A stretch of DNA of 64,000 bases from BOKV01 sp049289295. Lineage in GTDB: Bacteria > Pseudomonadota > Alphaproteobacteria > Rhizobiales > Rhizobiaceae. A program made the translations under genes and the position numbers. The DNA lies in contig JBATLL010000046.1 of NCBI GenBank assembly GCA_049289295.1, forward strand, positions 1 to 64,000. The letters run 5' to 3'. This document shows positions 34,671 through 43,410 of the stretch, one piece after another. Below the pieces are notes generated by a model that did not search any database, had not been told where the DNA came from, and worked only from the letters and a program-made list of their open reading frames with translations. How positions within the stretch are numbered: position 1 is the first letter of the stretch; every line of letters begins with the position of its first letter.

Positions 34671-35435
34671 TCAGGATGTCGGGCGAGCGCGGTTCTTCTC
34701 ATCTATCTGGCGCGAAAGTATGGCGGAAAACTCGTCCGCAAATCCTTCGAGGCGGCCGGATATCTTGGACACATCGGTCGAGAACTTGTTGTAGGCAATG
34801 ACCGCGGGGATGGCTGCGAGCAGGCCGAGGGCCGTAGCCAGAAGTGCTTCTGCAATGCCCGGCGCGACAACAGCGAGGTTGGTCGACTTGGAACCGGCAA
34901 TTGCCTGGAAGGAGGTCATGATGCCGATTACCGTGCCGAAGAGGCCGATGAAGGGCGCAGCAGAACCAACAGTCGCGAGAAACACGAGGCGGGACTCCAG
35001 TCGTTCCAGTTCCCTGCCAAGCGAAACGTCCAGCGCCTTCTCGATGCGCATCTGCAAGCCGATTGGTGAAGCAGCGCCGCGCTCGAAGCTCTTTTTCCAT
35101 TCCCGCATCGCTGAAACGAACAGGGCACCCATGCCGGTCGGCGCGCGGTCTGAAAGGGAACGATAGAGTTCCTCAAGGCTCTGGCCTGACCAGAACACAT
35201 TCTCGAAGCGATCGAGCTGGCGTCTGGTTCTGGCAAACAGGAAAAGCTTGTCGAAGATGATCGCCCAACTCCAGACGGAGGAGAGCAGAAGTCCGATCAT
35301 GACGACCTGGACGACCAGGTTAGCCTGGAGAAACAGGTCAAGCAGGCCGACATTCGCGCCTGCGGCAACCAGGTCGCCGGCCTGCACATCTTGTGCCATC
35401 GCACTGGTGACACCAAAAATTTCCATCCCGGTCAT
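34671..35435 (-). CDS. tolQ: TolQ proton channel subunit (ExbB/TolQ/MotA)
   Basis: TolQ forms the pentameric stator of the Tol motor around a TolR dimer. The 254-residue protein has three membrane helices: about 37-58 (VVMIGLLLSSVWSWAIIFDK), 150-172 (TVGSAAPFIGLFGTVIGIM) and 190-212 (ALLATALGLLAAIPAVIAY), the last two holding the conserved motifs. The start is the ATG at 35435; an internal ATG (MEIFGV) is an alternative. About 220 bp of non-coding DNA precede it, bounded by a divergent DUF1992 gene, so the tolQRAB-pal promoter lies there. Confidence 0.96.
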   Translation of the reverse strand: MTGMEIFGVTSAMAQDVQAGDLVAAGANVGLLDLFLQANLVVQVVMIGLLLSSVWSWAIIFDKLFLFARTRRQLDRFENVFWSGQSLEELYRSLSDRAPTGMGALFVSAMREWKKSFERGAASPIGLQMRIEKALDVSLGRELERLESRLVFLATVGSAAPFIGLFGTVIGIMTSFQAIAGSKSTNLAVVAPGIAEALLATALGLLAAIPAVIAYNKFSTDVSKISGRLEGFADEFSAILSRQIDEKNRARPTS

Positions 35436-35659
35436 GTGGATGCGCGCCTCTCGAGAGTTTTGCTGTTGTGAATGGGAAATTGGCGGGAGTTGATGAGCGG
35501 AACCGGTTTCATTCGCCTACCATTTCGCTGTTCCCATGCAGAAACGGAAAATCTTGACCAAAGCATGACAGGCATCAGTCATCGATTAGACCAATTTCAT
35601 TAATGCGTCATTAGGGTTAAGGAAGCGTTAGGACCTTCGGCTGCGTCCAGAGGCACACC

Positions 35660-36061
35660 ATGCCGGAATTTGACCAGGCTCTTGCACCCGGCCACAGGCG
35701 CAATATGTTTGGCGGGCGGCTATCTGAAACAACGCAGCACCAGGACATGAATTTCGCGCGCATCGCCGAAACGCTGATCGAAGAAGCCATGCGGGAGGGC
35801 GCATTCGACAATCTTGCGGGATTGGGAAAGCCTTTGCCGCCCCTGCCGCCGGGTGATCCGTTCGATGTGATGATGGCCCGCATTCTGGAGCGCAATGGTG
35901 CCGTGCCGATCGAAGTGGAACTCAAGCGCACCATCGCCGACAAGGCCCGCGATATCCAGAACGAAACAGATCCTGACAAGGCTGAAGCTGGCCTGAAGGA
36001 ACTCAGGGACCTGCAACTGAAGCTGGCAATGGCTGTTGACGGTCGTTCAGGCCGCCGCTGA
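35660..36061 (+). CDS. DUF1992 (DnaJ homologue subfamily C member 28-like) protein
   Basis: The 133-residue protein consists of the DUF1992 domain: an N-terminal extension, then RIAETLIEEAMREGAFDNLAGLGKPL, which is the family signature, followed by the charged helices IELKRTIADKARDIQ-like and LKELRDLQLKL. Eukaryotic relatives (DNAJC28) share this domain next to a J domain; bacterial function is unknown. A second ATG 29 codons in (MNFARI) would give a form without the variable extension. On the plus strand, it lies between ybgC and tolQ, which are both on the minus strand. Confidence 0.85.
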   Translation: MPEFDQALAPGHRRNMFGGRLSETTQHQDMNFARIAETLIEEAMREGAFDNLAGLGKPLPPLPPGDPFDVMMARILERNGAVPIEVELKRTIADKARDIQNETDPDKAEAGLKELRDLQLKLAMAVDGRSGRR

Positions 36062-36085
36062 TTCGAACCGGTTCAGCCCCTCTCC

Positions 36086-36553
36086 TCAGTTCTTGTCCGC
36101 AGTACCTGTTCCTTCGAGCTTTGCCCTGAGCTCGTCCGGAAAGCGTTTGGCTCCACCGCCATGGTTGATGAAGGCGACCTCCACATCCGCACCGCATAGC
36201 AGAGTCTCGCTGCCGTCATGCTCCTTGCGCCAGACTTCCTGACGCAGGAAGGAACGCGCACCGGTAAGTTTCTGCAGCACGGTGCGCACCGTCAGCAGGT
36301 CGTCGATCTTGGCCGGTGGTCCAAACTTCAGGCTCATGCGATGTATCGCAAAGGCGCTGTCATCCTTTTCGAGATCGGTGTGGAAAATTCTGAGATGGCG
36401 CAACCATTCGGTACGCGAACGCTCCATGTATTTCAGGTAGTTGGAATGATAGACCACGCCGGAAAAGTCAGTGTCCTCATAGTAGACACGCACTTCCATT
36501 TCGTGACCGTTGACGATCAGGCGGTTTGACAATTCGGTCGTATCGCGGGGCAT
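36086..36553 (-). CDS. ybgC: Tol-Pal-associated acyl-CoA thioesterase YbgC
   Basis: YbgC is a hotdog thioesterase associated with the Tol-Pal gene cluster. The 155-residue protein has the family active site YYEDTDFSGVVYHSNYLKYMERSRTEWL near residue 24, with the catalytic Asp in EDTD. The ATG at 36553 is preferred; a longer frame overlaps the divergent MOSC gene. In E. coli ybgC is first in the tol operon; here it is separated from tolQ by the oppositely oriented DUF1992 gene, so it is probably a separate unit. Confidence 0.9.
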   Translation of the reverse strand: MPRDTTELSNRLIVNGHEMEVRVYYEDTDFSGVVYHSNYLKYMERSRTEWLRHLRIFHTDLEKDDSAFAIHRMSLKFGPPAKIDDLLTVRTVLQKLTGARSFLRQEVWRKEHDGSETLLCGADVEVAFINHGGGAKRFPDELRAKLEGTGTADKN

Positions 36554-36630
36554 CTGTGTACCGTTTCCAAGCATGTGCACGAATGCTATGTCTCGCATAA
36601 CAGACAGGCCCATGCCAACCCGGAGATCGC

Positions 36631-37701
36631 ATGCCACAGCTCGCCAGCCTGATGCGCTACCCCGTCAAGGGTCTTCCTGGGGAATCAATGAGCGAGGCAA
36701 CCCTCAATGCGGGCGAAGGCATTGCAAGCGACCGCCGCTTTGCCCTGACTGCGACAGTAGCTTCAACGATGAACGGCGCGTGGCTTGGCTGCTCATCCTT
36801 TCATATCAACGCCACACAGGACGGCCTTCTGGGCTTTGGTCAGCGGTTTGACAGCAGGAGTGGATTGCTTGTCCTTTCCAATCCCGAAGGGCAGACGCTT
36901 TCAATTGACACGCGTGACGAAGCGAGCATCGCTGAAGCAAACCGGCAATTGTCATCATTTCTGATGTCCATCACCGGCAGTTCACCATTTCCAGCGCAAC
37001 TAGCAATTCGCCGCCAGTCGCCTGGTCAGCTGTCGGGATATTGGGATTTCTCGGACAGCGCAATTTCCCTCATCAATGCCCGCAGCGTGCGTGCGATCGG
37101 GGAAGCGGCATCAACTGAAATTGCGCCGGAACGTTTCAGGGGCAACCTGCTCATCGATGATCTTCCACAGTGGGATGAGTTCGCATTCCCCGGAAAGAGA
37201 CTGCGTCTGGGTGAAGCCGAACTGGAAGCCATAAGGCCAGCCGCACGCTGCCCGGCGACCTCCGTCAATCCGCGCACAGCCATTCGCGACCTTCGCTTGC
37301 CGGACACGATGATGGAAAAACTCGGCCATAATTATTGCGGCATATATGTGCAGGTCGTGAAGGGTGGAAGAATCGCGCCCGGTGACAAGCTTGAAGTGAT
37401 CGGGGATGCGTCCCTGCCGCTTGATGAAGCATGCGCCAACGGGGCACCAAACTACAAGCTGTGGCCCAGATGGGCAAGGATCACCAGGCGTAACGACGAC
37501 AGGGCTACCATCCGCACGGAAGGCAATTGGCCATTGCCGGAAGCTGCCGCCGGACAGGCCATGCGCGCTCACCTGAAAATTGGCGACGTTCCGCGCCTGA
37601 CAATCCTGGAAACGGGAGACGATGCCATTGTTCTGGAAACCGGTGGCTTGAAGTTACCGGACCGCATTCTCGTAACCGGGCCCTATGGGCGTGCGCAATA
37701 A
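36631..37701 (+). CDS. MOSC-domain protein with a C-terminal extension
   Basis: The 356-residue protein begins with a MOSC_N beta-barrel domain (MPQLASLMRYPVKGLPGE) and then a MOSC domain (about 130-275) with the conserved cysteine in RPAARCPATSVNP. MOSC proteins carry sulfur or bind molybdenum cofactor, as in YcbX and mARC. An unusual C-terminal tail of about 80 residues (from NYKLWPRWARIT to the end) is not part of the standard fold and shows no known motif. The gene is divergent from ybgC with starts about 78 bp apart. The substrate is unknown. Confidence 0.82.
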   Translation: MPQLASLMRYPVKGLPGESMSEATLNAGEGIASDRRFALTATVASTMNGAWLGCSSFHINATQDGLLGFGQRFDSRSGLLVLSNPEGQTLSIDTRDEASIAEANRQLSSFLMSITGSSPFPAQLAIRRQSPGQLSGYWDFSDSAISLINARSVRAIGEAASTEIAPERFRGNLLIDDLPQWDEFAFPGKRLRLGEAELEAIRPAARCPATSVNPRTAIRDLRLPDTMMEKLGHNYCGIYVQVVKGGRIAPGDKLEVIGDASLPLDEACANGAPNYKLWPRWARITRRNDDRATIRTEGNWPLPEAAAGQAMRAHLKIGDVPRLTILETGDDAIVLETGGLKLPDRILVTGPYGRAQ

Positions 37702-37781
37702 GCGATCCCAAACCCCTGTCGATCCTCTGAGTTCACTGGCACGCTGGAAGCGCGCGGTTCGCCTTGCAGCGATGGATGCGC

Positions 37782-38819
37782 CTAGCTCTCTTCGTCGAAC
37801 AGTCCGATCTGCATCGCGGCAAGATTGGCCGGTGCCTCGATGCCGATATGCTTCCAGGCATTGGCTGTGAGCACCCTCCCCCTGGGGGTTCGCTGAATGA
37901 ACCCCTGCTGGATGAGAAAGGGTTCGATTATGTCCTCGATCGCATCGCGCGGTTCCGAAAGTGCAGCAGCGATCGTCTCGATCCCGACTGGCCCACCGCC
38001 GAAATTTCTGGCGATCTGGTCCAGATAGCGCCGGTCCAGCTGATCAAGGCCGATCGTGTCGACCTCAAGCCTGTTGAGTGCTGCATCGGCCACCTTGGCG
38101 TCCACGGTACTGGCCTCCGCCACAGCGGCAAAATCCCGTACACGCCGCAGCAGCCTTCCGGCAATGCGCGGTGTTCCGCGTGCACGACGGGCCACTTCAA
38201 GCGCCCCGTCATCACTCATCGCCAATCCAAGGATACGGGCACCTCTGCGAACGATGAACTCCAGCTCTTCAACCGTATAGAAGTTCAGCCTGACCGGAAT
38301 TCCGAAACGGTCCCGCAAAGGCGTGGTCAACAGCCCCAGACGGGTCGTCGCCGCAACCAGCGTGAACCTGGCAAGGTCTATCTTGACGGAGCGCGCCGCT
38401 GGGCCCTCGCCGATGATCAGATCAAGCTGGAAATCCTCCATCGCCGGATAGAGGATTTCCTCAACCGCGGGATTGAGCCGATGTATCTCGTCAATGAAGA
38501 GGACATCATTCTCCTCGAGATTGGTCAGCAGTGCTGCAAGGTCACCTGCCTTTGCAATGACTGGTCCTGAAGTCGAACGGAAATTGACGCCAAGTTCCCG
38601 CGCCATGATCTGCGCCAGGGTTGTCTTGCCCAACCCGGGAGGTCCGACGAACAGCACGTGATCGAGCGCATCTCCGCGCTTCTTTGCCGCTTCAATGAAA
38701 ACCTTGAGGTTGGCGCGCGCCTGCGCCTGCCCGACAAACTCGTCGAGTGTCTGGGGCCTGAGCGAAGTATCAACATCTTCGCCCCGCTTTTCGCCTGTTA
38801 TGATCCGGCTGTCATTCAT
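37782..38819 (-). CDS. ruvB: Holliday junction branch-migration helicase RuvB
   Basis: RuvB is the AAA+ motor of the RuvAB branch-migration complex. The 345-residue protein has Walker A GPPGLGKTTLAQ, Walker B VLFIDEIHRLN, sensor 1 TTRLGLLTTPLRDRFG, the sensor-2 arginine in RGTPRIAGRLLRRVRD, and the C-terminal winged helix ending QIGLFDEES. Its start overlaps the stop of the upstream membrane-protein gene as ATGA, so translation is probably coupled to it. It ends the ruv operon and converges with the MOSC gene. Confidence 0.97.
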   Translation of the reverse strand: MNDSRIITGEKRGEDVDTSLRPQTLDEFVGQAQARANLKVFIEAAKKRGDALDHVLFVGPPGLGKTTLAQIMARELGVNFRSTSGPVIAKAGDLAALLTNLEENDVLFIDEIHRLNPAVEEILYPAMEDFQLDLIIGEGPAARSVKIDLARFTLVAATTRLGLLTTPLRDRFGIPVRLNFYTVEELEFIVRRGARILGLAMSDDGALEVARRARGTPRIAGRLLRRVRDFAAVAEASTVDAKVADAALNRLEVDTIGLDQLDRRYLDQIARNFGGGPVGIETIAAALSEPRDAIEDIIEPFLIQQGFIQRTPRGRVLTANAWKHIGIEAPANLAAMQIGLFDEES

Positions 38820-39244
38820 GCTCTTCGCTGTAAAGGTAGTGTCAGGAACCAGCAAGTCATCGATGCCGCCAATCCTGATAGAGGCACTGCAAGCACATGG
38901 CTGTCGAAAACGTAAAGCTGCATCCCGGTAATGGACAGCCCCACCAGATTGGCCACTGTGTAAAGGACCGTGGGAGCAAGGATCGCGGCCGCCAGCGTTC
39001 GTGTGATGCTGGGTGAGAAATAGGCAACTGCAAAACCCGAAACGAATGCTGGAATAACTGCAAAGAACCAGGAAAGGAAGAACAGCATGGCGGTCGCACC
39101 GAATGCCGCGATGGCCTTTCCTTCACCGCCCTGGAGGCCCGTCATGTACAGAAAATATCCGACGACGAACCAGAACATGCCGATGGGTGGACCCGCAATC
39201 GTGTAAATCAGGGCAATCAGTATCTTGAACGTGCCGCCATCCAT
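38816..39244 (-). CDS. Small integral membrane protein between ruvA and ruvB
   Basis: This 142-residue protein has about four hydrophobic segments: FKILIALIYTIAGPPIGMFWFVV, AIAAFGATAMLFFLSWFFAVI, a stretch around ILAPTVLYTVANLVGLSI, and LAVPLSGLAASMTCWFLTL. No family is recognised. The ATG at 39244 is chosen; an upstream GTG at 39349 overlaps the ruvA stop and would add a polar extension without membrane character. Its TGA stop overlaps the ruvB ATG (ATGA), an unexpected coupling of a membrane protein with a recombination motor. Confidence 0.7.
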   Translation of the reverse strand: MDGGTFKILIALIYTIAGPPIGMFWFVVGYFLYMTGLQGGEGKAIAAFGATAMLFFLSWFFAVIPAFVSGFAVAYFSPSITRTLAAAILAPTVLYTVANLVGLSITGMQLYVFDSHVLAVPLSGLAASMTCWFLTLPLQRRA

Positions 39245-39348
39245 TCTGCGACCTGCTTCGCGCCCAGTCCATGCCTCGTTCACCAGGTCACCCCCCAGCC
39301 GAAAAACATCTGTCCCACTTTCCACGAACCATGCAGGAAGTTGCCACA

Positions 39349-39966
39349 CTATCCCGCCAGTTCCTTGAGACCGGCACGGATGAGAACTGCAGAATCGGCA
39401 TCTTCTCCGGCCTTCTTGATCGCCTTGGCCACAGCCGCCGATGCCTGCTGGGAAGAATAGCCCAGATTGGTAAGAGCCGATACCGCGTCGGTTACATTTG
39501 TCGAAGCCAGTCCGGCACCCAGGTCCTGTTGCAGACTGATTTCGCCGGCCGCGCTGCTGGAATAGGCTGGAGCCTTGTCACGCAGTTCGCTGACGATGCG
39601 CTGTGCCACCTTCGGCCCAACACCAGGCGCGCGTGCAACCATGCCCTTGTCCTGAAGTGCAATCGCGGAAGCCAGTTCACCAGGTGACAGCGTAGACTGG
39701 ACCGCCAGCGCGACCTTTGATCCTACGCCCTGCACACTCTGCAACAGCTTGAACCAGTCCCGTTCCAGTTCGCCAAGAAAACCATAAAGCCTGATCAGGT
39801 CCTCACGCACATGCGTGTCGATCCACAAGGTGACCGCTTCGCCGCTGGCTGGAAGCTTGCCCAGGGTGCGCGACGAGCAATGCACGAGATAGCCCACACC
39901 GTGAACATCCACGATCACGCTGTCCTCGCCGATCATATCCACCGTGCCGCGCAACTTGCCGATCAT
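39349..39966 (-). CDS. ruvA: Holliday junction DNA helicase subunit RuvA
   Basis: RuvA binds four-way junctions and loads RuvB. The 205-residue protein has the N-terminal OB-fold (MIGKLRGTVDMIGEDSVIVDVHGVGYLVHCS), helix-hairpin-helix repeats in LLQSVQGVGSKVALAV and RAPGVGPKVAQRIVSELRDK, and the C-terminal domain III (about 155-205) that contacts RuvB. It starts 58 bp after the DUF3445 gene, so the usual ruvC-ruvA junction is interrupted. Confidence 0.95.
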   Translation of the reverse strand: MIGKLRGTVDMIGEDSVIVDVHGVGYLVHCSSRTLGKLPASGEAVTLWIDTHVREDLIRLYGFLGELERDWFKLLQSVQGVGSKVALAVQSTLSPGELASAIALQDKGMVARAPGVGPKVAQRIVSELRDKAPAYSSSAAGEISLQQDLGAGLASTNVTDAVSALTNLGYSSQQASAAVAKAIKKAGEDADSAVLIRAGLKELAG

Positions 39967-40024
39967 CGATCAGCTCCCGCCTCTTTGTCTGCATTGCAGA
40001 ACTTGGCCGCAGGGAAAGAACAAG

Positions 40025-40933
40025 TCAAGAACATTCAATTTCGCGCAGGCGCGTCACGAGACGATCCCGCCCATTGGCAATGCCCTTGTAAGCCACCTGC
40101 TCGTCGTCGAGGCGCTTGAGCGATTCGATTAGACCGGATGCGATCCGCCGGCGTTCGGCATGTCGGGCAAGGGATGCGAGCGGATCCACATGAATGCGGA
40201 TCGTGAAGAGAATGAAACCGCTTGCCGCCAGCTTTCGGAGCGTCTGGTGCTCAACCCGGAGAAACGAGATTTCTGGTGTAATTCCGTCCGAAAGCCGCTT
40301 TAGATGCTCCTGCGACCTGTCGGCATGGTAAAGCCGGTCATCGGAATATAGCGACCAGTTCATCCGCCAGACCGGCAGGTCGGGCTGTAGATTGTCGAAA
40401 ATCCGTTCAATCATGCCCGCATTGCGCGTTCCTGGGCCAAAACCGGGAACAGGCTGGTGCACTTCCTGCAGGGGCTGGCCATACTTCTCGGCAAGACGCC
40501 AGGATGAGGGAAAGCAAAGGGACGCCGCCACAAGCCGCCATCCCGTGTCATCACGGCGCAACAGGACGAGGTCCTCCTGCACCAGCATGGCGGCCTTCAG
40601 GAGCGGTGGCTGTTCGTCATCATCGAGTGCAACGAAACGACCGGTGGCACCTATCTCGATGACGTTTCCGTTCTGGCGATAGATATCAGGAAATGCAGCC
40701 GTGACATGCTGTGAAACCAGGGCCAGCACTTCACGCTGCGCGTCCTGCGTCCCTTCTTCCGCGGCAAACACATGTTGCGGCAATTCGTGGTTCAGTCTTT
40801 CCTTTTCCATCAGGTAGCGTGCCAGATGTTCGTCAACCTCGATCCAGTTCGCAATATCCAGCGGCGCAAGTCCGATCCGGAACAGAGGGTGGCTGCCATC
40901 ATAGGGCGTATGGTGGAAGGCGGCTGCACTCAT
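40025..40933 (-). CDS. DUF3445 heme-dependent oxidative N-demethylase-like protein
   Basis: The 302-residue protein matches the DUF3445 family (HPLFRIGLAPLDIANWIEVDEHLARYL at the N-terminus; RRDDTGWRLVAASLCFPSSWRLAEKYGQPL and RIFDNLQPDLPVWRMNWSLY in the centre; LRVEHQTLRKL toward the end). One characterised member is the alpha subunit of a heme-dependent oxidative N-demethylase, in which a PAS-like fold holds heme and oxidises a dimethylated amine. No electron-transfer partner gene is nearby. Its ATG overlaps the ruvC stop as ATGA, so the two are translated together. The gene lies within the ruvC-ruvA-ruvB order and its link to recombination is unexplained. Confidence 0.8.
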   Translation of the reverse strand: MSAAAFHHTPYDGSHPLFRIGLAPLDIANWIEVDEHLARYLMEKERLNHELPQHVFAAEEGTQDAQREVLALVSQHVTAAFPDIYRQNGNVIEIGATGRFVALDDDEQPPLLKAAMLVQEDLVLLRRDDTGWRLVAASLCFPSSWRLAEKYGQPLQEVHQPVPGFGPGTRNAGMIERIFDNLQPDLPVWRMNWSLYSDDRLYHADRSQEHLKRLSDGITPEISFLRVEHQTLRKLAASGFILFTIRIHVDPLASLARHAERRRIASGLIESLKRLDDEQVAYKGIANGRDRLVTRLREIECS

Positions 40934-41445
40934 GACGCGGCAATCCGGCGCGCCAGAGCAGCAGCGCCCCTGTGATGGGCATGGCAGATGGCAATGGCAA
41001 GCGCATCGGCAGCGTCATCACTGTCAAACCTGGCTTTGGGCAGAAGCGTGCGCACCATCAGCTTGATCTGCTCCTTGTCCCCGTGACCGACACCGATGAC
41101 CGACTTTTTCACCTGGTTGGGGGCATATTCGGCAACAACAAGGCCTGAACGGGCGGGAACCAGCATGGCAATGCCGCGCGCCTGCCCGAGCTTGAGTGTG
41201 GCAGCAGCATCCTTGTTTACGAAAGTGTTCTCGACCGCCGCTTCCATTGGCATCCAGGACTGGATGACCACTATCAGGCCATCATGCAACTGGCACAGAC
41301 GTGAGGCGAGATCAGCCTTCGCATCGGATCGTACGGTCCCGGCTGCCACGAAGCTCAGTGAATTGCCGACACTGTCCACCACGCCCCAGCCAGTGCGCTG
41401 GAGACCCGGATCAATTCCGACAATGCGAACCACTCCTTCTGCCAT
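40930..41445 (-). CDS. ruvC: Holliday junction resolvase RuvC
   Basis: RuvC cuts Holliday junctions delivered by RuvAB. The 171-residue protein has the RNase H-like fold with the first catalytic aspartate in RIVGIDPGLQRTGWGVVD, a glutamate in MEAAVENTFVNKDAA, and the final acidic pair in FDSDDAADALAIAICHAHH. It lies 32 bp after yebC and overlaps the downstream DUF3445 gene by 4 bp. yebC-ruvC adjacency is the usual order. Confidence 0.96.
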   Translation of the reverse strand: MAEGVVRIVGIDPGLQRTGWGVVDSVGNSLSFVAAGTVRSDAKADLASRLCQLHDGLIVVIQSWMPMEAAVENTFVNKDAAATLKLGQARGIAMLVPARSGLVVAEYAPNQVKKSVIGVGHGDKEQIKLMVRTLLPKARFDSDDAADALAIAICHAHHRGAAALARRIAAS

Positions 41446-41477
41446 GCCGTCAGCCGTGGCCTGTCGGCCTCTCCCTG

Positions 41478-42230
41478 TCAGGCGGATAGTTTCGCCATTA
41501 CCTCTTCCGCGATATCTTCATTCGAATAGACGTTCTGCACATCGTCATCATCATCAAGCACGTCCAGCAGCTTCATCAGCGTGGTAGCCTTGTCCTCATC
41601 GAGTGGCGTGAGATTCTGTGGCTTCCAGATGATGTTTACCGATTCCGCCTCGCCGAGACTCGCTTCAAGCGCGCCGGTGACTGCGCCCGTATCCTCGAAT
41701 GCGCAAAGGATGGTGTGACCTTCCTCGTCACTCGTCACATCTTGCGCACCGGCATCGATGGCAGCTTCCATCATCTTGTCGGCATCACCCGCCTGCGGCC
41801 CATAGACCACTTCCCCGACGCGGTCGAACATGAATGAAACCGAACCGGTCTCGCCCAGCGATCCGCCATACTTGGTGAATGCAGCGCGCACATTGGCGGC
41901 GGTGCGATTCAGATTGTCCGTGAGTGTTTCGACGATCACCGCGATGCCGCCAGGCCCGTAGCCCTCATAGCGCATTTCCTTGTAATCCTCGCCATCGCCA
42001 CCTGCACCCTTGTTGATCGCGCGCTGGATATTGTCCTTTGGCACGGACTGGCCCTTGGCATTCTGGATTGCCAGTCTCAGGCGCGGATTCATTGTCGGGT
42101 CGGTCGTGCCGCCACCCATCTTGACCGCAACAGTGATTTCCTTGGAAAGCCGGGAAAACAACTTCGAGCGGGCTGCATCTGCCCTGCCCTTCTTGTGCAT
42201 GATGTTCTTGAATTTCGAATGACCTGCCAT
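41478..42230 (-). CDS. yebC: YebC/PmpR-family transcriptional or translational regulator
   Basis: The 250-residue protein starts MAGHSKFKNIMHKKGRADAARSKLFSRL and contains RNPRLRLAIQNAK-like and YEGYGPGGIAVIVE segments typical of the YebC/TACO1 family; recent work assigns family members roles in regulating transcription or relieving ribosome stalling at proline stretches. The ATG at 42230 is the family start; upstream codons in the same frame are not conserved. It heads the yebC-ruvC-...-ruvB operon. Confidence 0.95.
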   Translation of the reverse strand: MAGHSKFKNIMHKKGRADAARSKLFSRLSKEITVAVKMGGGTTDPTMNPRLRLAIQNAKGQSVPKDNIQRAINKGAGGDGEDYKEMRYEGYGPGGIAVIVETLTDNLNRTAANVRAAFTKYGGSLGETGSVSFMFDRVGEVVYGPQAGDADKMMEAAIDAGAQDVTSDEEGHTILCAFEDTGAVTGALEASLGEAESVNIIWKPQNLTPLDEDKATTLMKLLDVLDDDDDVQNVYSNEDIAEEVMAKLSA

Positions 42231-42327
42231 GATTGTAGCCCGTTGATGCCTTTCGGCTTGAAAATATGAGTTGTTTGCAGCGCTTATAGCCACAGGCGGC
42301 AAGGCCCGTCCAGACAGGAGTTGAACC

Positions 42328-42849
42328 ATGCCGGCAAGCAAGGAGCAAACGAACACGAAGCTGCCGCCATTGCCCTGGCGCGGTGGCTGCCAGTGTGGGC
42401 AGGTGCGATACGAGATACGCTCGGCACCGCTTGCCTTTTATGCCTGCCACTGCACCGAGTGCCAGAAGCAATCAGCCAGCGTCCATGGCCTGTCCCTGAT
42501 TGTTGAGGACACTGCCATTCAATTCACCGGAAACATGTCGCAATGGCAAAGACATACCGATTCCGGCGCCACCATGCATTGCCGCTTTTGCCCTCAATGC
42601 GGCACCCGGCTCTATCATCAGTCCGGAAGATCCGCCGACGACAGGTCGCTGATATCCGTCAATGGAGGTTCACTGGATCATGCCGCCAGGATGAAACCGG
42701 TCGGCCACATCTGGCTGAAGTCGCGCCAGGCTGGCGTCGTGATTGAACCTGACACACTGCAATATGACAGTGGCCCCGCCGATTTCGACGCGCTTGCCGA
42801 AGCCTTCCGCAAATACCTCGAATCCCAGGGCGTCGTGACGCCTTGGTAG
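42328..42849 (+). CDS. GFA-family (glutathione-dependent formaldehyde-activating-like) protein
   Basis: The 173-residue protein is a zinc-binding GFA domain: CQCGQVRYE, then YACHCTECQKQSAS and FCPQCGTRLYH supply the cysteine ligands. Despite the name, most members have no proven link to formaldehyde and are used as generic CENP-V/GFA proteins. It is divergent from yebC and convergent with the DUF6636-like gene, whose stop lies 10 bp away. Confidence 0.88.
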   Translation: MPASKEQTNTKLPPLPWRGGCQCGQVRYEIRSAPLAFYACHCTECQKQSASVHGLSLIVEDTAIQFTGNMSQWQRHTDSGATMHCRFCPQCGTRLYHQSGRSADDRSLISVNGGSLDHAARMKPVGHIWLKSRQAGVVIEPDTLQYDSGPADFDALAEAFRKYLESQGVVTPW

Positions 42850-42858
42850 AACCGATGC

Positions 42859-43299
42859 CTAGAAAACATCAACCTTGGCCCTGCTGATGAAAAACCCGCC
42901 GACGCCTCGCGCGCAAGCAAGCCCGCTTCGCGAGGAATCGCAGGTGAATTCGCCAACCTGCCAGTAGTTCCCGTACTGCAGCACTTCGCCCGAACAGCAC
43001 CCCACGTCATGGGGATCACTGACCAGCGTAGCCGGTCCTTCGCGAGAAAGAATGAAACGCAGATAGGCAGGTTCGCGCCTGTCGCATGCCAGCTCAGGAC
43101 CACCATCAGCGGGCATGTACACATCCGTGCCGCCCTGCGGCGTATAGATGCAGCCGATGTTGCCCGATGGTGTCTGGAACACGATCTGGCCTGACGGATC
43201 AGCCCCGATGAATTGTTCACCCGCAAGAACGGGACAGGCCGAAAACATGCCAGCCAGCAAGGCAAAAAGGCGGGCCAGGCGGATCAGGGGGCGCATCAT
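42859..43299 (-). CDS. Exported DUF6636-like protein
   Basis: The 146-residue protein has a signal peptide (LFALLAGMFSACPVLA-GEQ) and a small beta-rich domain with the signature FQTPSGNIGCIYT and eight cysteines after cleavage (including DVGCCSGEV and FTCDSSRSGLACARG), implying disulfides in the periplasm. The SPSGNI/C-type motif is typical of DUF6636 proteins, whose function is unknown. ATG at 43299; a second in-frame ATG follows it directly (43294-43296). It is convergent with the GFA gene and divergent from the SDR gene. Confidence 0.75.
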   Translation of the reverse strand: MMRPLIRLARLFALLAGMFSACPVLAGEQFIGADPSGQIVFQTPSGNIGCIYTPQGGTDVYMPADGGPELACDRREPAYLRFILSREGPATLVSDPHDVGCCSGEVLQYGNYWQVGEFTCDSSRSGLACARGVGGFFISRAKVDVF

Positions 43300-43410
43300 T
43301 TCATCCTCCGAACAAGCGCACATATTGGTGTCAATTCTACGTCCGCTTGCCCTTGCGCGATAGGGACTGGCAGCGCATTGTTTGGCAATGGTTCACACGG
43401 GAGAAGTTGC

